Source: Deltaproteobacteria bacterium
GTDB taxonomy: Bacteria > Myxococcota_A > UBA9160 > SZUA-336
Assembly (NCBI GenBank): GCA_029261895.1
Contig: JAJDAK010000083.1
Span: 20,685-84,684 of the forward strand
Length of the DNA: 64,000 nt
Direction of reading: 5' to 3'
A program made the position numbers and the translations under genes. The notes under the pieces were generated by a model, which worked only from the letters and a program-made list of their open reading frames with translations, searched no databases and was not told where the DNA came from. This document shows, in pieces, positions 9,701 to 18,415 of this stretch; position 1 is the first letter of the stretch; every line of letters starts with the position of its first letter.

Positions 9701-9877
9701 GATCTTGCCCTGGGTCTGGTCCTTGATACAGCTGAGCCATTCGTTGCTCGTCAAAGTGGCGAGCGTGAAGAGATCCTTGTGGAGCTTGATCGCGCAGCCG
9801 CGTTGATCGCGCGTTTGGAGCTGAGCTTGAACGTGGCCAGCAGATAGAAGTAGAAAAACAGCTAAAGCGAATCGCAT
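6761..9877 (-). CDS. Large secreted protein: Cys-rich helical domain plus C-terminal M23-like domain
   Basis: 1038 residues. A signal peptide ends near residue 18 (SAGHVQA). Residues ~25-275 are a Cys-rich helical domain closing with NRDCDLFDDGSLNGTC; the same domain ends the giant surface protein at 34000-37350. A long unassigned middle follows. Residues ~900-1010 resemble M23/LytM: ALDILGVNGSTPLVAARG, ASYQHM, and HTHFQVET near the end. The HxH and central His are present, but the first metal ligand (normally HxxxD) reads DFALD, so the His is replaced. This could be a degenerate scaffold such as EnvC-type proteins, or an active enzyme with a shifted ligand. It follows the Rieske gene with a strong hairpin between. 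Confidence 0.75.
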   Translation of the reverse strand: MRFALAVFLLLSAGHVQAQLQTRDQRGCAIKLHKDLFTLATLTSNEWLSCIKDQTQGKIADVEACVDADRKSKLAKARQKTLDNFEKKCTGQNKKGEFRFPPFGADDPNAVNDAVAAKEDRLFHAIMGSDLDAALADVDLHKCQLATLKVVRKCQRMKLKEYSTCHKQGLKDGFQNETELQDGCLGTLFDPQPDPKGKIAKICNPATGKIPDIVGKKCAEADLAASFPGCNAASQDELSLCLDRTVECEVCRVLNIAGGLNRDCDLFDDGSLNGTCGDRAFPALDALQFPERRLGPIRDMLAELIARSSNNNDLEELLGAFLNAEDDLDNALTLFPEGELKRGFTELGNAGQTLASALGAFSGRIEEILKEPIFSDESNLGDSGPQGERLSPLFAMEQDLQPLVAELSKQVLVYEQINAASGPTQSQAGVIMKINDADRRVRLATGEVIGLRRSDGTQLDANLSITSSTKKGLGDGSSMFESVAAGINPALFQDVSDCIELRVAPVQPFEPFFDQGKFHPFSGEPLGTYGRKGLQAATPQSDPYVAHKFVAYENANALGASVLEQGMRLIAFKKPCLGDFGDTQEDFHRYSIEIEAVTSAGNFVLATQLEPADNPVGVIGLPTEEIVTFDIKYKRQHCTHLPSSEVPMYGHVIDASACTSQTFCPVFGQWDSLFDEPEPDPYDCEAAEVETDSVNVYIREQGAMCSANYSTTTFSFEDHDLASVAPAQVTSMSLQFGITGSFIADGDSFTATVPIGGGHYRGFRSAFGIVEDQNFSVHAWEPCFHAETSWCHAFTQFAPFPTAVPVALQRGGTDRPSALRWPRVVGNRNGDQFAYSCKLPSIVRDRINICPGVDQYFRLPMPISEGDIDMGQGQGACTCNMCMGCACTHAVGCTQDFALDILGVNGSTPLVAARGGRVDTVVNNRMGNCWQQPTCPQGNWGNWVRIEHQDGTSASYQHMPFMAPTVVVNQRVWRGMQIGVVGNVGNSSDPHTHFQVETNINNNVTVPLAMEFELKNGNNFDLKICDVPERNDVMRSTH

Positions 9878-9885
9878 AGTTTTAT

Positions 9886-9945
9886 TCCCGCAGATAAGAC
9901 CGCCATTCTATAGGGCGACGGCGGTCTTGCAAGGAATATGCGGGA
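9886..9945 (-). promoter_or_regulatory. Two-tier inverted repeat in the leader of the M23-like gene
   Basis: An inner 9-bp perfect stem (AAGACCGCC at 9896-9904 with GGCGGTCTT at 9920-9928) is nested in an outer 7-bp perfect stem (TCCCGCA at 9886-9892 with TGCGGGA at 9939-9945). It lies between the Rieske gene stop and the next gene's ATG on the same strand. There is no proper T run, so it could be a weak terminator or a structured 5' leader. Confidence 0.55.
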
Positions 9946-9965
9946 TATTGGGATGCTTCCCCCTT

Positions 9966-11135
9966 TTACGCTTTGACTTCCTCGAGGGGCGGGAGACCGA
10001 GCGCAGCGCGATAGGTGTTGTGGTAGTGGTGCAGCGCGGGCTCGTTTCGCCCGAAGATCACGTGGTCGTGAATACGACTATCGACACCAAGCTGTGAAAG
10101 CGCCGCAATCTCGAAGTCCTCGTCGCGAATGACTTCGCCGAATGTTGTGCTGGTGGTCTTTACAAAGTCCGGATCTTCCTTCAACGCTTCTGGGCTCGCG
10201 TAGAAGGAGATGCGCGAAACCGCGCGACCGGCATCATCGGGATCGGGGTAGATGCGCACCAGGACGACAGAACGTGGCAGCACATTGAGTTGAACGTTCG
10301 GAAACAAGTAGTAGACCGGAAGCGCGGCTCGACGGATGTCCCAGTTCTCACGCGGTTCATTACGAAGCTCATCGATCGAACGAAAACAAAGACCCATGCG
10401 GTGGTTGCGACCAAATCGGTCATAGGTCTGGACGTTTCCGTACATGAACGGCGCCAAGGTATTTTTATGAAGCCGCTTGAAGTGGTATGTCTCACCGAAG
10501 GTATCGATACCGAGTTTCCAATTCATCTTGGTCTCGTAGGTGTCGCTGCCGACACTCACCATGCGATCAAACCGCCAAGCGTCGAATTCCTCAGCCAACT
10601 CCTGCCCCAGCAGTTCGTCCGTATCGAGCTTGCCGTCTGGCTTTGGGTGCACCCACAGAAAGCCGTGCTTCTCCACAGCCGGAAGCGGCGTCAGCCCATG
10701 GCATGACTTATCGATCGCGCCAAAGTGATCCTCCTTGGGTACTGCTACGAGCTCGCCTTCATTCGAGTACGTCCACGCATGAAACGGACACGCGAAACGC
10801 GCGCGCTTGCCGCGCGCTTCCCCTTCCAACAGAACGCCACGATGACGGCAGATGTTTACGAAAGCCCGAAACGCCCCGGTTTGATCGCGCGTGGCCAGCA
10901 CCGGAACGCCAAAGTCGGAGCACGTTATGAACGTGCCGGGCTCAGGCAGATCAGCTGACATCCCAATTACCTGGGGATGATTGCGGAAGAACGTCTCCCA
11001 CTCGCGCATAGCCATGTCGGGACAGCGATAGACCTCGGTCGGGTTTTTCAACTGCACGCCCGCGTCGACATTCACGCCCTCATCTAGGTGTTTCATCAAC
11101 AGCTCGATCACACGAATCTGTTCTTCGTTCTTCAT
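9966..11135 (-). CDS. Rieske-type aromatic-ring-hydroxylating oxygenase, alpha subunit-like
   Basis: 389 residues from the ATG at 11135, which has GAGGGAGAGG upstream; a start seven codons earlier is possible but less likely. The Rieske motif CRH-x17-CPFH lies near residues 88-112 and binds a [2Fe-2S] cluster. The mononuclear iron site is seen in GETYHFKRLHKN near residue 215, with the Asp of GIDTFGE nearby. Such enzymes hydroxylate or demethylate aromatic or other ring substrates in the cytoplasm using a separate reductase. No reductase or beta subunit is adjacent, so it is probably a one-component-type oxygenase served by an unlinked reductase. The substrate is unknown. Confidence 0.88.
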   Translation of the reverse strand: MKNEEQIRVIELLMKHLDEGVNVDAGVQLKNPTEVYRCPDMAMREWETFFRNHPQVIGMSADLPEPGTFITCSDFGVPVLATRDQTGAFRAFVNICRHRGVLLEGEARGKRARFACPFHAWTYSNEGELVAVPKEDHFGAIDKSCHGLTPLPAVEKHGFLWVHPKPDGKLDTDELLGQELAEEFDAWRFDRMVSVGSDTYETKMNWKLGIDTFGETYHFKRLHKNTLAPFMYGNVQTYDRFGRNHRMGLCFRSIDELRNEPRENWDIRRAALPVYYLFPNVQLNVLPRSVVLVRIYPDPDDAGRAVSRISFYASPEALKEDPDFVKTTSTTFGEVIRDEDFEIAALSQLGVDSRIHDHVIFGRNEPALHHYHNTYRAALGLPPLEEVKA

Positions 11136-11319
11136 AACCTCTCCCTCATGATCCAAGCGGGGCCAAGCTAAGGAAATTGAATATAGCGGTCCAACTGCTT
11201 CTACTAATATCTGGTAGTGAATTTCCTAATGTTACTCGGCGGTCCCGGCTCGCGGGTTAATATAAATAGGAGTATGCTAAGAACCAGACCCGATTTCGGT
11301 CTTATTGGAGGTCCCACCA

Positions 11320-14300
11320 ATGAAGCATTTGTTCAATGCGGGTTCTGCGGTTTCACTCGCCCTCCTCATCATTGCAGCGTCTTCGCCTGCTCCGGCATGG
11401 AGCGCCGATGAAGATCTGAGCGGTGCAGCGGCTGCCTTCAAGCCGGGACAACTGATCGTTTCCTTCGAAACTGATGGCGCGTACGCGATTCTTGACTGTA
11501 TAGACTGTGCCTTATCCCAGAGCCGAACCGTTGCGGGCATCTCCGCGGATGGCTCTGACAGCATCGACCAGCTCATGACACGATTCGGTGTTCGTGGTGC
11601 GAAGCCACTCGATCAGCGTTTGCAGGGCAACACACTTTCGCAGCGCCGTGAGAGTCAGCGCGAACGCATGAGCAGCGCAGCCGCGCGCCAACAGCGCGGA
11701 TATGGTCCCCCTGCGCCGAGCCGGGACCTTCCCGATCTCACGCATACCTACGTCCTCGAACTCGCAGCAGGCACTAAGGTGCGTAATGCCGCTGCAGCGT
11801 TCGCGGCCGACCCGCACGTTCGCTTTGCACAACCCAACTATCGGTATGAAACGAATCTTCTCCCCAATGATCCGTTCTTTTCGACAGTGGGTAGCTGGGG
11901 GCAACCCGAAGACGACCTCTGGGGCTTGAAGCAGATCCAGGCCGACTTGGCCTGGGATATTTCGCTCGGCTCCGGGATCGTAGTCGCTGTCGTAGACACG
12001 GGTCTCGACTACGACCACCCCGACATCGCTGAGAACGTATGGGTCAATCCCTGTGAAGACCTGAACGGCAATGGCGAGATTGATCCCTCGGACTTCAACG
12101 GCATCGACGATGCCTGTTCAGGCGAACAACCGAACGGATTCGTCGACGACTTACGCGGCTATGACTTTGTAGACGCAAGTCTGCAAAATCCACAGCAAGA
12201 CAACGACCCGATGGACGGCAGCGGTCATGGAACGCACGTCAGCGGGACGATCGGTGCTGTGATGAACAACGCAATTGGCATCGCAGGCGTGGCGCCCGAA
12301 GTGCAAATCATGCCGGTTAAGGGGTTGTCCAACACCGGTAGCGGCGACAGCGTGACACTCAGCAACGCCATCCTGTACGCCGCAGAGAACGGAGCCAAGG
12401 TCATCAACAATAGCTGGGGCTCCAACACCCGTAACCTTTCAGCCCCGGCCGAAGAGGCTGCCGTTGGCGTCGCGCATTCGCTTGGAGTGGTTGTCGTCTT
12501 CGCTGCCGGCAACAGTGCGGACAACGTAGCCTTCTATGCGCCGCAGAACATGTTGGATCCCAAGCCGATCATCGTCGCAGCGAGTACGCAGCACGATGAG
12601 CCGACCTCTTTTTCGAACTTCGGACACCTCATCGATGTGACCGCCCCCGGAGGAGGAGAAAACGATGCAAACTCAGGCGTCATCTCTCCAATCAACAACA
12701 TCCTCTCGTTGCGCGCTGCAAACACGGGGTCACCCACCTTCATTGTCCAGAACGACTATCTCCGAATCGCGGGAACCTCGATGGCCGCACCCCATGTTTC
12801 CGGCGTGGCTGCGTTGATTCGCGCGCTTAACCCCGAATTCGATCCGGACGATGTTCGCCAAGCGCTCCGCCTCTCGGCCGATGACGTTCAAGATCCAGGG
12901 ATCGATATGACTTCCGGCGCGGGACGCATCAATGCCTTTATCGCGACCGCGGTGGGCGTGCTTCCGCAGGTCTCGTTCGACATAACCGCCCCGGCAACCT
13001 CGAGCGTTCACGATCCCAACGACGGCCCGATCGATATTCTCGGAACCGCTGCAGGTGCCCAATTCGAGAGCTATCAGCTTTTCCACCTTTCGGCGCTGGA
13101 AGAAATCGAGGCGGCTTTCACGCCCTTTACCTCGGTCGTTTTAGCTCCCGTCACCGACGGTGTGCTCGGCAGTTTAGACCCGAGCAGTCTGGTTGAAGGC
13201 ATCTACGTGCTGCGACTGCTAGTGACTGCGTTCAACGGTGCTCAATTTGAAGCATTTACGCAGATCGAAATTGACGCCGGCGTATCGAGCCCAGCGACTC
13301 CGGACCTAACGTTATCGGGCGGTTCAGACGCTTCGAATCGCCGCATCGTCTGGCAGGAACTCGCAGGAGGCATAGGAGTCAATGTCGGGATTAGCCTTTT
13401 GGACATTGATACGCAGCAAGTCACGGATCTCAGTTCACGTACGGGCATTCACGTTGGAGCCCGCATCGATGACAACCTCGTGGCCTGGGATGGATTCTCC
13501 AACGATCCTCTCAGCGTCTGCACCGTCGATCTCAGTCTTCCCGGTTGTGGAATACTCGACACCCCGGTTTCCGCGATCGCGATCCAGAGTATGACGATCT
13601 CCGGGACGCAGATCGCGTGGACGCATTTGCCCGATCTATCGACACGACGTGAAGTCTTCACCTGTAGCTATGATTCGCTAACGGGTCTATGCCCGATGGT
13701 TCGTTTGACGGAGGATGCGATCCATCAGGGAGAGGCGGCCATCTCAGACAATCTAATCGTATGGGAGAACCTGGTCCTGGATACCTTCACGGGGAATGTC
13801 CTCGACGCGGATCTCATGGTATGTGAGTTCGATCCCATGACGCAGTCCTGCGAAACCCACGCCCTCACCCAGGATTTGATAGAGCACGCACTCCCGGCCA
13901 TCGATGGAAACCTGATTGTTTGGGTCGACGAAAGGGATGGCGATTCGGAGATCTTTGCATGCCTCTACGACGAGGTAACCAACACCTGCCCCGAGACTCA
14001 AATCACCGACGACAGCGTCCAACAGGATGACCCCGAAATCTGGGAGAATCTGATCGTCTGGGAAGACAATCGGAGCGGATCGGGCGACATCTACGGATGT
14101 GCTTATAACGCGCGCACTCAGACCTGCCCCGAACAGCCCCTCTTCGAACACACTGCGCGTCAAGTGGATCCCGCTATCGACGGGACATTACTGACCTGGA
14201 CGGATCTTCGCTTGGGCTTTCCGAAGATCTTCTACCGAGAACTCCCCGATGCAGATCAAGATGAAGTTCCGGACATCGCTGATAACTGCCCTCATGCGTT

Positions 14301-14796
14301 CAACCCAGATCAACTGGATCAAGGAAGCATCGGGAACGAACCAAACGACGCGATCGGCGACGCATGCCAGTGTGGCGACGTAACCGGAAATGGAATCGCC
14401 AACAGCTCGGACGCAACAATGATCAGCCGGAAGACGGGAGGGTTGTCCGCGCCCCTATTTATCGTTCCGGGCAATTGCGACGTCACGGGGGATGGACTCT
14501 GCGACGATTCAGATTCGGACGCCATTACGACGCGCGCGCTAGGGCTCCCGACGCCCGAGTTTGGCAACTTCTGTCCGAACTTCACGGGCGTCTGCATCCT
14601 CGACACCGACGGTGATCAGTTCTGCGACTCGGAGGATAACTGCCTGGAGGATCCGAATCCGACTCAACTCGATACCGACGGCGACCTCGTAGGAGATAGC
14701 TGCGACAACTGTCCGCTTGATCCCAACCCGGATCAATTGGACACCGACGGAGACGGCTTTGGAGACGCCTGCCCCCCACCGGTTGGCTGCTTCTGA
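11320..14796 (+). CDS. Secreted subtilisin-family (S8) protease with propeller, dockerin-like and TSP3 repeats
   Basis: 1158 residues from the ATG at 11320, preceded by TTGGAGG; a signal peptide ends near residue 29 (PAPAWSA). A propeptide-like region precedes the S8 domain: catalytic Asp near 224 (VVDTGLDYDHP), His near 303 (GSGHGTHVSG) and Ser near 486 (GTSMAAPHVSG). Residues ~665-960 contain repeats of the type NLIVWVDERDGDSEIFACL, like a TolB/beta-propeller. Then come thrombospondin type 3 calcium repeats (DADQDEVPDIADNCP), a dockerin-like pair (CGDVTGNGIANSSDA, CDVTGDGLCDDSDSDA), and more TSP3 units to the end. It is probably a calcium-stabilised extracellular protease. All three catalytic residues are intact. 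Confidence 0.92.
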   Translation: MKHLFNAGSAVSLALLIIAASSPAPAWSADEDLSGAAAAFKPGQLIVSFETDGAYAILDCIDCALSQSRTVAGISADGSDSIDQLMTRFGVRGAKPLDQRLQGNTLSQRRESQRERMSSAAARQQRGYGPPAPSRDLPDLTHTYVLELAAGTKVRNAAAAFAADPHVRFAQPNYRYETNLLPNDPFFSTVGSWGQPEDDLWGLKQIQADLAWDISLGSGIVVAVVDTGLDYDHPDIAENVWVNPCEDLNGNGEIDPSDFNGIDDACSGEQPNGFVDDLRGYDFVDASLQNPQQDNDPMDGSGHGTHVSGTIGAVMNNAIGIAGVAPEVQIMPVKGLSNTGSGDSVTLSNAILYAAENGAKVINNSWGSNTRNLSAPAEEAAVGVAHSLGVVVVFAAGNSADNVAFYAPQNMLDPKPIIVAASTQHDEPTSFSNFGHLIDVTAPGGGENDANSGVISPINNILSLRAANTGSPTFIVQNDYLRIAGTSMAAPHVSGVAALIRALNPEFDPDDVRQALRLSADDVQDPGIDMTSGAGRINAFIATAVGVLPQVSFDITAPATSSVHDPNDGPIDILGTAAGAQFESYQLFHLSALEEIEAAFTPFTSVVLAPVTDGVLGSLDPSSLVEGIYVLRLLVTAFNGAQFEAFTQIEIDAGVSSPATPDLTLSGGSDASNRRIVWQELAGGIGVNVGISLLDIDTQQVTDLSSRTGIHVGARIDDNLVAWDGFSNDPLSVCTVDLSLPGCGILDTPVSAIAIQSMTISGTQIAWTHLPDLSTRREVFTCSYDSLTGLCPMVRLTEDAIHQGEAAISDNLIVWENLVLDTFTGNVLDADLMVCEFDPMTQSCETHALTQDLIEHALPAIDGNLIVWVDERDGDSEIFACLYDEVTNTCPETQITDDSVQQDDPEIWENLIVWEDNRSGSGDIYGCAYNARTQTCPEQPLFEHTARQVDPAIDGTLLTWTDLRLGFPKIFYRELPDADQDEVPDIADNCPHAFNPDQLDQGSIGNEPNDAIGDACQCGDVTGNGIANSSDATMISRKTGGLSAPLFIVPGNCDVTGDGLCDDSDSDAITTRALGLPTPEFGNFCPNFTGVCILDTDGDQFCDSEDNCLEDPNPTQLDTDGDLVGDSCDNCPLDPNPDQLDTDGDGFGDACPPPVGCF

Positions 14797-14882
14797 TGGC
14801 AACTCGGCTGACTTCGTTGATGCACGGGCAGATGTCGAGTAAGCACGATGTGTCCCAGCAAGGAGCGAAAGACTAGCGAACG

Positions 14883-15320
14883 CTATTCGTCCTCTTCGTC
14901 CTCTTCGACCTCTTCCTCGATCTCCTCTTCGTATTCGGAGCCCTCGAGATCCTTCGCGTTCTCTTCGGTGTCTTCCTTGGCAACCTCGATTTCCTCGGCC
15001 CTTCCGTCGCTGTGCTCCACGATCACCTTATGTTCGTGGACCTCCTTTACGACCACGACCTTGTCATCGATGAAGAGCTCCCAGCCGACCGCAACCGCGA
15101 GCGGCACGACAAGCACGCGTCGCGCTCCGACTGTCCGCCAGCGTACGTGTCGCCGGATTCTTCGGCGCCGAACGCGGCGTCTTCGGATTCGCTTCCGCCG
15201 ACGCGGACCGTGTGGATGTCTGTGTTTACCGGGATGCGCGATCGCGGATGGCGCAGCCCATACGAGCGATACTCCACCTGCTACCAAACCCGTCAAAAGA
15301 GCGCGGCGCGATACGTCCAT
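14883..15320 (-). CDS. Tat-exported protein with Arg-rich block and acidic tail
   Basis: 145 residues from the ATG at 15320, preceded by GAGGAG at good spacing. The N terminus MDVSRRALLTGLVAGG is a twin-arginine signal with cleavage near PSAIAHP. Next comes an extremely basic block (about residues 30-62, more than half Arg), then a short beta-rich core (VVPLAVAVGWELFIDDKVVV..KVIVEHSDG), then a Glu/Asp tail of about 40 residues ending EEDEEDE. I do not recognise the family. The opposite charges of the two ends suggest self-association or binding of a polyanion and of cations, but this is inference. It faces the S8 protease gene convergently. Confidence 0.7.
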   Translation of the reverse strand: MDVSRRALLTGLVAGGVSLVWAAPSAIAHPGKHRHPHGPRRRKRIRRRRVRRRRIRRHVRWRTVGARRVLVVPLAVAVGWELFIDDKVVVVKEVHEHKVIVEHSDGRAEEIEVAKEDTEENAKDLEGSEYEEEIEEEVEEDEEDE

Positions 15321-15506
15321 TTGGATACTCCTCAGATATCGTCCATTTCTAAATGCAACGGCTGCGTTTAGCAAGCTTTGGTGTGGTCATCGCCACATCA
15401 GCATTGGAGATTCGCATGCGTCAGCGGCGACGGCGTCACGTTTCCATGCGCCAGCGGGACCACGACAGGACCCTTTGGTGAGATCTGTCCGCTGCAGCAA
15501 GAACGG

Positions 15507-15851
15507 CTACGGTCGTTTCAGTTTGTCGAGAAGTTCCGATTGGGAGCTAACGTCTAGCTTGCGAAAGATCGACTTAAGATGATTGCGAACCGTACTCTGA
15601 CTGATGTGCAACGATTTCGCGATCATCGTTACTCGGTGCCCAATAAGCAGACTCTGAAGGATCTCTCGTTCCCGCGGAGATAACGTGAGAATATCTTTCC
15701 GATTGCCTACCACGTCGGTACCTGGGAAGAGCCCAGTCGAACCTCCGGCAAGTTCAACTTCCAGAGCGATCCGTTCGAGAGCCTTCTCCAAAGCTCTTAC
15801 CTTTTGCTGAAGCCGCTCAACTTCATCCCCTGAGCCACTGTCCTCTGCCAT
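15507..15851 (-). CDS. LuxR/NarL-type HTH transcription regulator
   Basis: 114 residues from the ATG at 15851 (AAGGTGA upstream). A coiled-coil helix (VERLQQKVRALEKALERI) leads into a LuxR C-terminal helix-turn-helix: LTLSPREREILQSLLIGH, then AKSLHISQSTVRNHLKSIF and RKLDVSSQSELLDKL. There is no receiver, PAS or autoinducer domain, so it is a stand-alone DNA-binding protein, perhaps dimerising by the coiled coil. It is divergent from a STAS-domain gene with a 219-base gap, which suggests the two are co-regulated. Confidence 0.85.
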   Translation of the reverse strand: MAEDSGSGDEVERLQQKVRALEKALERIALEVELAGGSTGLFPGTDVVGNRKDILTLSPREREILQSLLIGHRVTMIAKSLHISQSTVRNHLKSIFRKLDVSSQSELLDKLKRP

Positions 15852-16070
15852 CAAGGTCACCTTGTTCACAGGACCAATGCCTAGCTGAAAACACTGCATC
15901 TCGTGACATTGGGGCCACTGAATGCGCCTTGCGACGCTGCAACCCTTTATCAAAGTACTACCTACGTTTCGGACATAACAAACAATTTGTTCTCCGCATT
16001 TCCGAAAATGATCAATTCCGGCTATGAAAACAGCCTGCAGCGGCTATTCCGTCCAGGGTCGTAGTTCACG

Positions 16071-16484
16071 ATGAGTAGTTTTAGATTTGATCTCTTTGAA
16101 ATTAACGAACTCTGTCTAAGACGACGTGGTGTAAGAAAAACAAGCGCCGCATTAGCCAGTTTTTTTGGTAGAGAGTTCACTCCATTGGCATTACGGGTTC
16201 ATATTTCCCCCAATGAACGAAACGCAACTTTCTTCATTGACGGTAAGTTCGAGTTTGCGCTGCATAAGCCATTCCTCGACGGTCTAAAGCAATGCAAGCA
16301 GGTATTGAACTTCCTTGTCGACCTTGAGGGATGTACTGGCATGGACAGCTCCGCACTTGGGATGCTGCTGATGTTGGCTGACGTGGCGGGATCTGCGGAG
16401 CAAATCGAAGTGGTCAATGCGAATCCGGAGATTCGGAAAGTTTTCGAAATCGCCGAAAAAACTTTTCCCGTTCGTCTTCGTTAG
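16071..16484 (+). CDS. STAS-domain (anti-sigma-factor antagonist-like) protein
   Basis: The frame gives 137 residues; the first ~40 are unconvincing and the true start may be further in, close to LALRVHISPNERNATFFI. The rest is a STAS fold: FFIDGKFEFALHKPF, then LNFLVDLEGCTGMDSSALGM, where the Ser in DSSALG is the usual phosphorylated residue, then LLMLADVAGSAEQIEVVNA and EIRKVFEIAEKTFPV. Such proteins relay partner-switch signals with anti-sigma kinases or sit in chemotaxis-like circuits. No kinase or phosphatase is adjacent; the divergent LuxR-type regulator is the only likely partner. Confidence 0.82.
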   Translation: MSSFRFDLFEINELCLRRRGVRKTSAALASFFGREFTPLALRVHISPNERNATFFIDGKFEFALHKPFLDGLKQCKQVLNFLVDLEGCTGMDSSALGMLLMLADVAGSAEQIEVVNANPEIRKVFEIAEKTFPVRLR

Positions 16485-16589
16485 CGAATCGTCTCGGGAA
16501 AGGTGAACGGCGCTCACCTAAAGGTCAATATCTGCGGGCAGACCGTCGCTGGCCCAGCACGATAGCCGCACAATTCGGTCGTTCCTTCC

Positions 16590-16595
16590 TATAAT
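16590..16595 (+). promoter_or_regulatory. Consensus -10 element
   Basis: A perfect TATAAT lies 43-48 bases before the dockerin-like gene. No good -35 hexamer is visible at 16-18 bases upstream, so it may rely on an activator or another sigma factor. Confidence 0.4.
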
Positions 16596-16637
16596 ATACT
16601 CAGAGCTACATTGAGGATCACTAGGGAGTTCATGACG

Positions 16638-17441
16638 ATGGAACGCTGGAAACCCGCTGCCCTTTTGGGCCTGATGCTGTTCATGCCGTATCCGTCGTTC
16701 GCGCAATTCGTGCCGGGCGACGTGAACGACGACGGGGTCTTCGACGTACTCGATACCGTCGTGATTCGACGCGCAGTGGTTGGACTCGGACCAGGAATCA
16801 GCCAGCAATGTGTCTTACACTGCGGTGATGACGAGTTGGATCCGGAAGAAGCATGCGATGGCACCAACCTCAATGGTGAGACTTGCCTCACTCAAAGTTT
16901 CACCGGTGGTGAACTCGTTTGCGATGCCAAATGCCGTCTCGATACTACAGGCTGCACTCCCAACTTCGTAGGTGCAGTGACGAATGCCGCTGATCCGAAC
17001 ATCCCCGGAGCGGGTGTTGACTCACTTTGGTCCTTTGGAGCCGAAACCGGTGTTCAGGCTGGCATCGACATGTGTAACGCGATCGGGTCGGATCATCCTT
17101 GCACATACGCCGAGGTACTCGAGGCAGAGGCTGCAGGCCAGTTGACGGCGCTTCCAAACGGATTCAACTTCTGGCTTCACCGCATCAATCTGAACGCCCT
17201 CATCGATGGGAGTATCCTGTCGCCGCCGGGCACCGGTGGGCGATGCAACGACTGGACGCTGCTGAGTAACGCGGCGGCCGATGGTGAGTTCGCGGAGATT
17301 GTGAATAACGCCGTCGTCTATCACTTCGATCAGGACACGATCTATAGCGGCAACCCCGGTGACGGCCATCAGGGTTCCGGCCCAAACGATGGTGGGCCAT
17401 GCGGCAGCGTGCAACGTGCCATTCTCTGCTGCGGGTTATGA
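16638..17441 (+). CDS. Secreted dockerin-like, Cys-rich protein
   Basis: 267 residues from the ATG at 16638; GGGAG is nine bases upstream (an ATG at 16632 is an alternative). A signal peptide ends at about PYPSFAQ. Right after it, PGDVNDDGVFDVLDTVVIRR is one half of a dockerin-like EF-hand calcium repeat. Then follow a Cys-rich linker (CGDDELDPEEACDG, CDAKCRLDTTGC) and a C-terminal domain of ~150 residues with paired Cys, ending AILCCGL. The CGD..DPEEACDG stretch resembles the DUF4215-type repeats of the giant protein at 34 kb. It is extracellular; the C-terminal domain is not recognised. Confidence 0.75.
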   Translation: MERWKPAALLGLMLFMPYPSFAQFVPGDVNDDGVFDVLDTVVIRRAVVGLGPGISQQCVLHCGDDELDPEEACDGTNLNGETCLTQSFTGGELVCDAKCRLDTTGCTPNFVGAVTNAADPNIPGAGVDSLWSFGAETGVQAGIDMCNAIGSDHPCTYAEVLEAEAAGQLTALPNGFNFWLHRINLNALIDGSILSPPGTGGRCNDWTLLSNAAADGEFAEIVNNAVVYHFDQDTIYSGNPGDGHQGSGPNDGGPCGSVQRAILCCGL

Positions 17442-17480
17442 TGCGCCGGAAGATTGACCCACGAACGGGAGTAGTACGCC

Positions 17481-18392
17481 ATGCATGAAATCATCCTTCA
17501 CTACTATGACATGTCGCCTTACGCCGAAAAGGTTCGGCTGATGTTCGGCTTGAAAGGTCTGCCTTGGCGATCGGTCCAGATCCCGATCATAATGCCGAAG
17601 CCGGATCTAACCGAACTGACGGGCGGGTTCCGTCGTACGCCGGTGATGCAGATCGGTGCCGACATCTACTGCGACACCAAAGCGTGTGCACGGGCGCTCG
17701 AACGACTTCATCCGAAGCCGAGCCTCTTTCCCGATGGCAACCCGGCAACCGTCTGGGGGCTCTCACGTTGGGCCGAGACGAGCTTCATGATGGCGGTTAC
17801 CGTTTTCCTGGGTACAGGCGGGCTCTTCGATGAAGCTTTCATCGAAGATCGTAAGAAAATGGCACCTGGCGTGGACTTCTCGAAAGCGGGCGAAGTCGTG
17901 CCGGCCAAGTTGCTGCAACTGCGCGCAAACCTAGACCTACTCGAAGAACAACTTGCAGATGGTCGGCTCTTTCTGCTCGGTAATGTCCCAAGCTTGGCCG
18001 ACCTTTCGGCCTACCACCCGCATATGTTCTTGAAATTTCACCCGACCGCAAAGACGTTACTCGAGTCATTCGAACGCGTACAAGCTTGGATGCAACGCGT
18101 GGGTACGATCGGACATGGAGAACGCACCGAGCTCGCGTCCAGCGACGCCATCGACATCGCGCGCAACGCTTCACCAGCTACGATCGAATGTGACGAATCA
18201 ACATTACCCGACGGTCTGGCGGTCGGCGCGCCGGTCGTCGTCGTGCCCGAAGAGCCGGGCTCTGGTATCGTCAGCGGCACACTCCTCGCAAGCGACGTGC
18301 AAGAGATCGCGATCCGTCGCCAGTCAGAACGGGCGGGCGAACTCGTGGTGCACTTTCCGCGCGAGGACTACTTGGTCGTTGCCACCGGATAG
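17481..18392 (+). CDS. Glutathione S-transferase family protein
   Basis: 303 residues. The N terminus is a thioredoxin-like GST domain (LHYYDMSPYAEKVRLMFGL), with Ser in the usual Ser/Cys active-site place, and FRRTPVMQIGADIYCDTKA as the cis-Pro and gamma-Glu binding region. Residues ~100-210 are the helical C-terminal GST domain (EEQLADGRLFLLGNVPSLAD). An extra C-terminal ~80 residues (APVVVVPEEPGSGIVSGTL) look like a small beta domain not usual in GSTs. It lies 39 bases after the dockerin-like gene but is cytoplasmic, so a functional link is doubtful. Confidence 0.85.
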   Translation: MHEIILHYYDMSPYAEKVRLMFGLKGLPWRSVQIPIIMPKPDLTELTGGFRRTPVMQIGADIYCDTKACARALERLHPKPSLFPDGNPATVWGLSRWAETSFMMAVTVFLGTGGLFDEAFIEDRKKMAPGVDFSKAGEVVPAKLLQLRANLDLLEEQLADGRLFLLGNVPSLADLSAYHPHMFLKFHPTAKTLLESFERVQAWMQRVGTIGHGERTELASSDAIDIARNASPATIECDESTLPDGLAVGAPVVVVPEEPGSGIVSGTLLASDVQEIAIRRQSERAGELVVHFPREDYLVVATG

Positions 18393-18415
18393 AGATTCAA
18401 TTCGCGAATAAAAAA

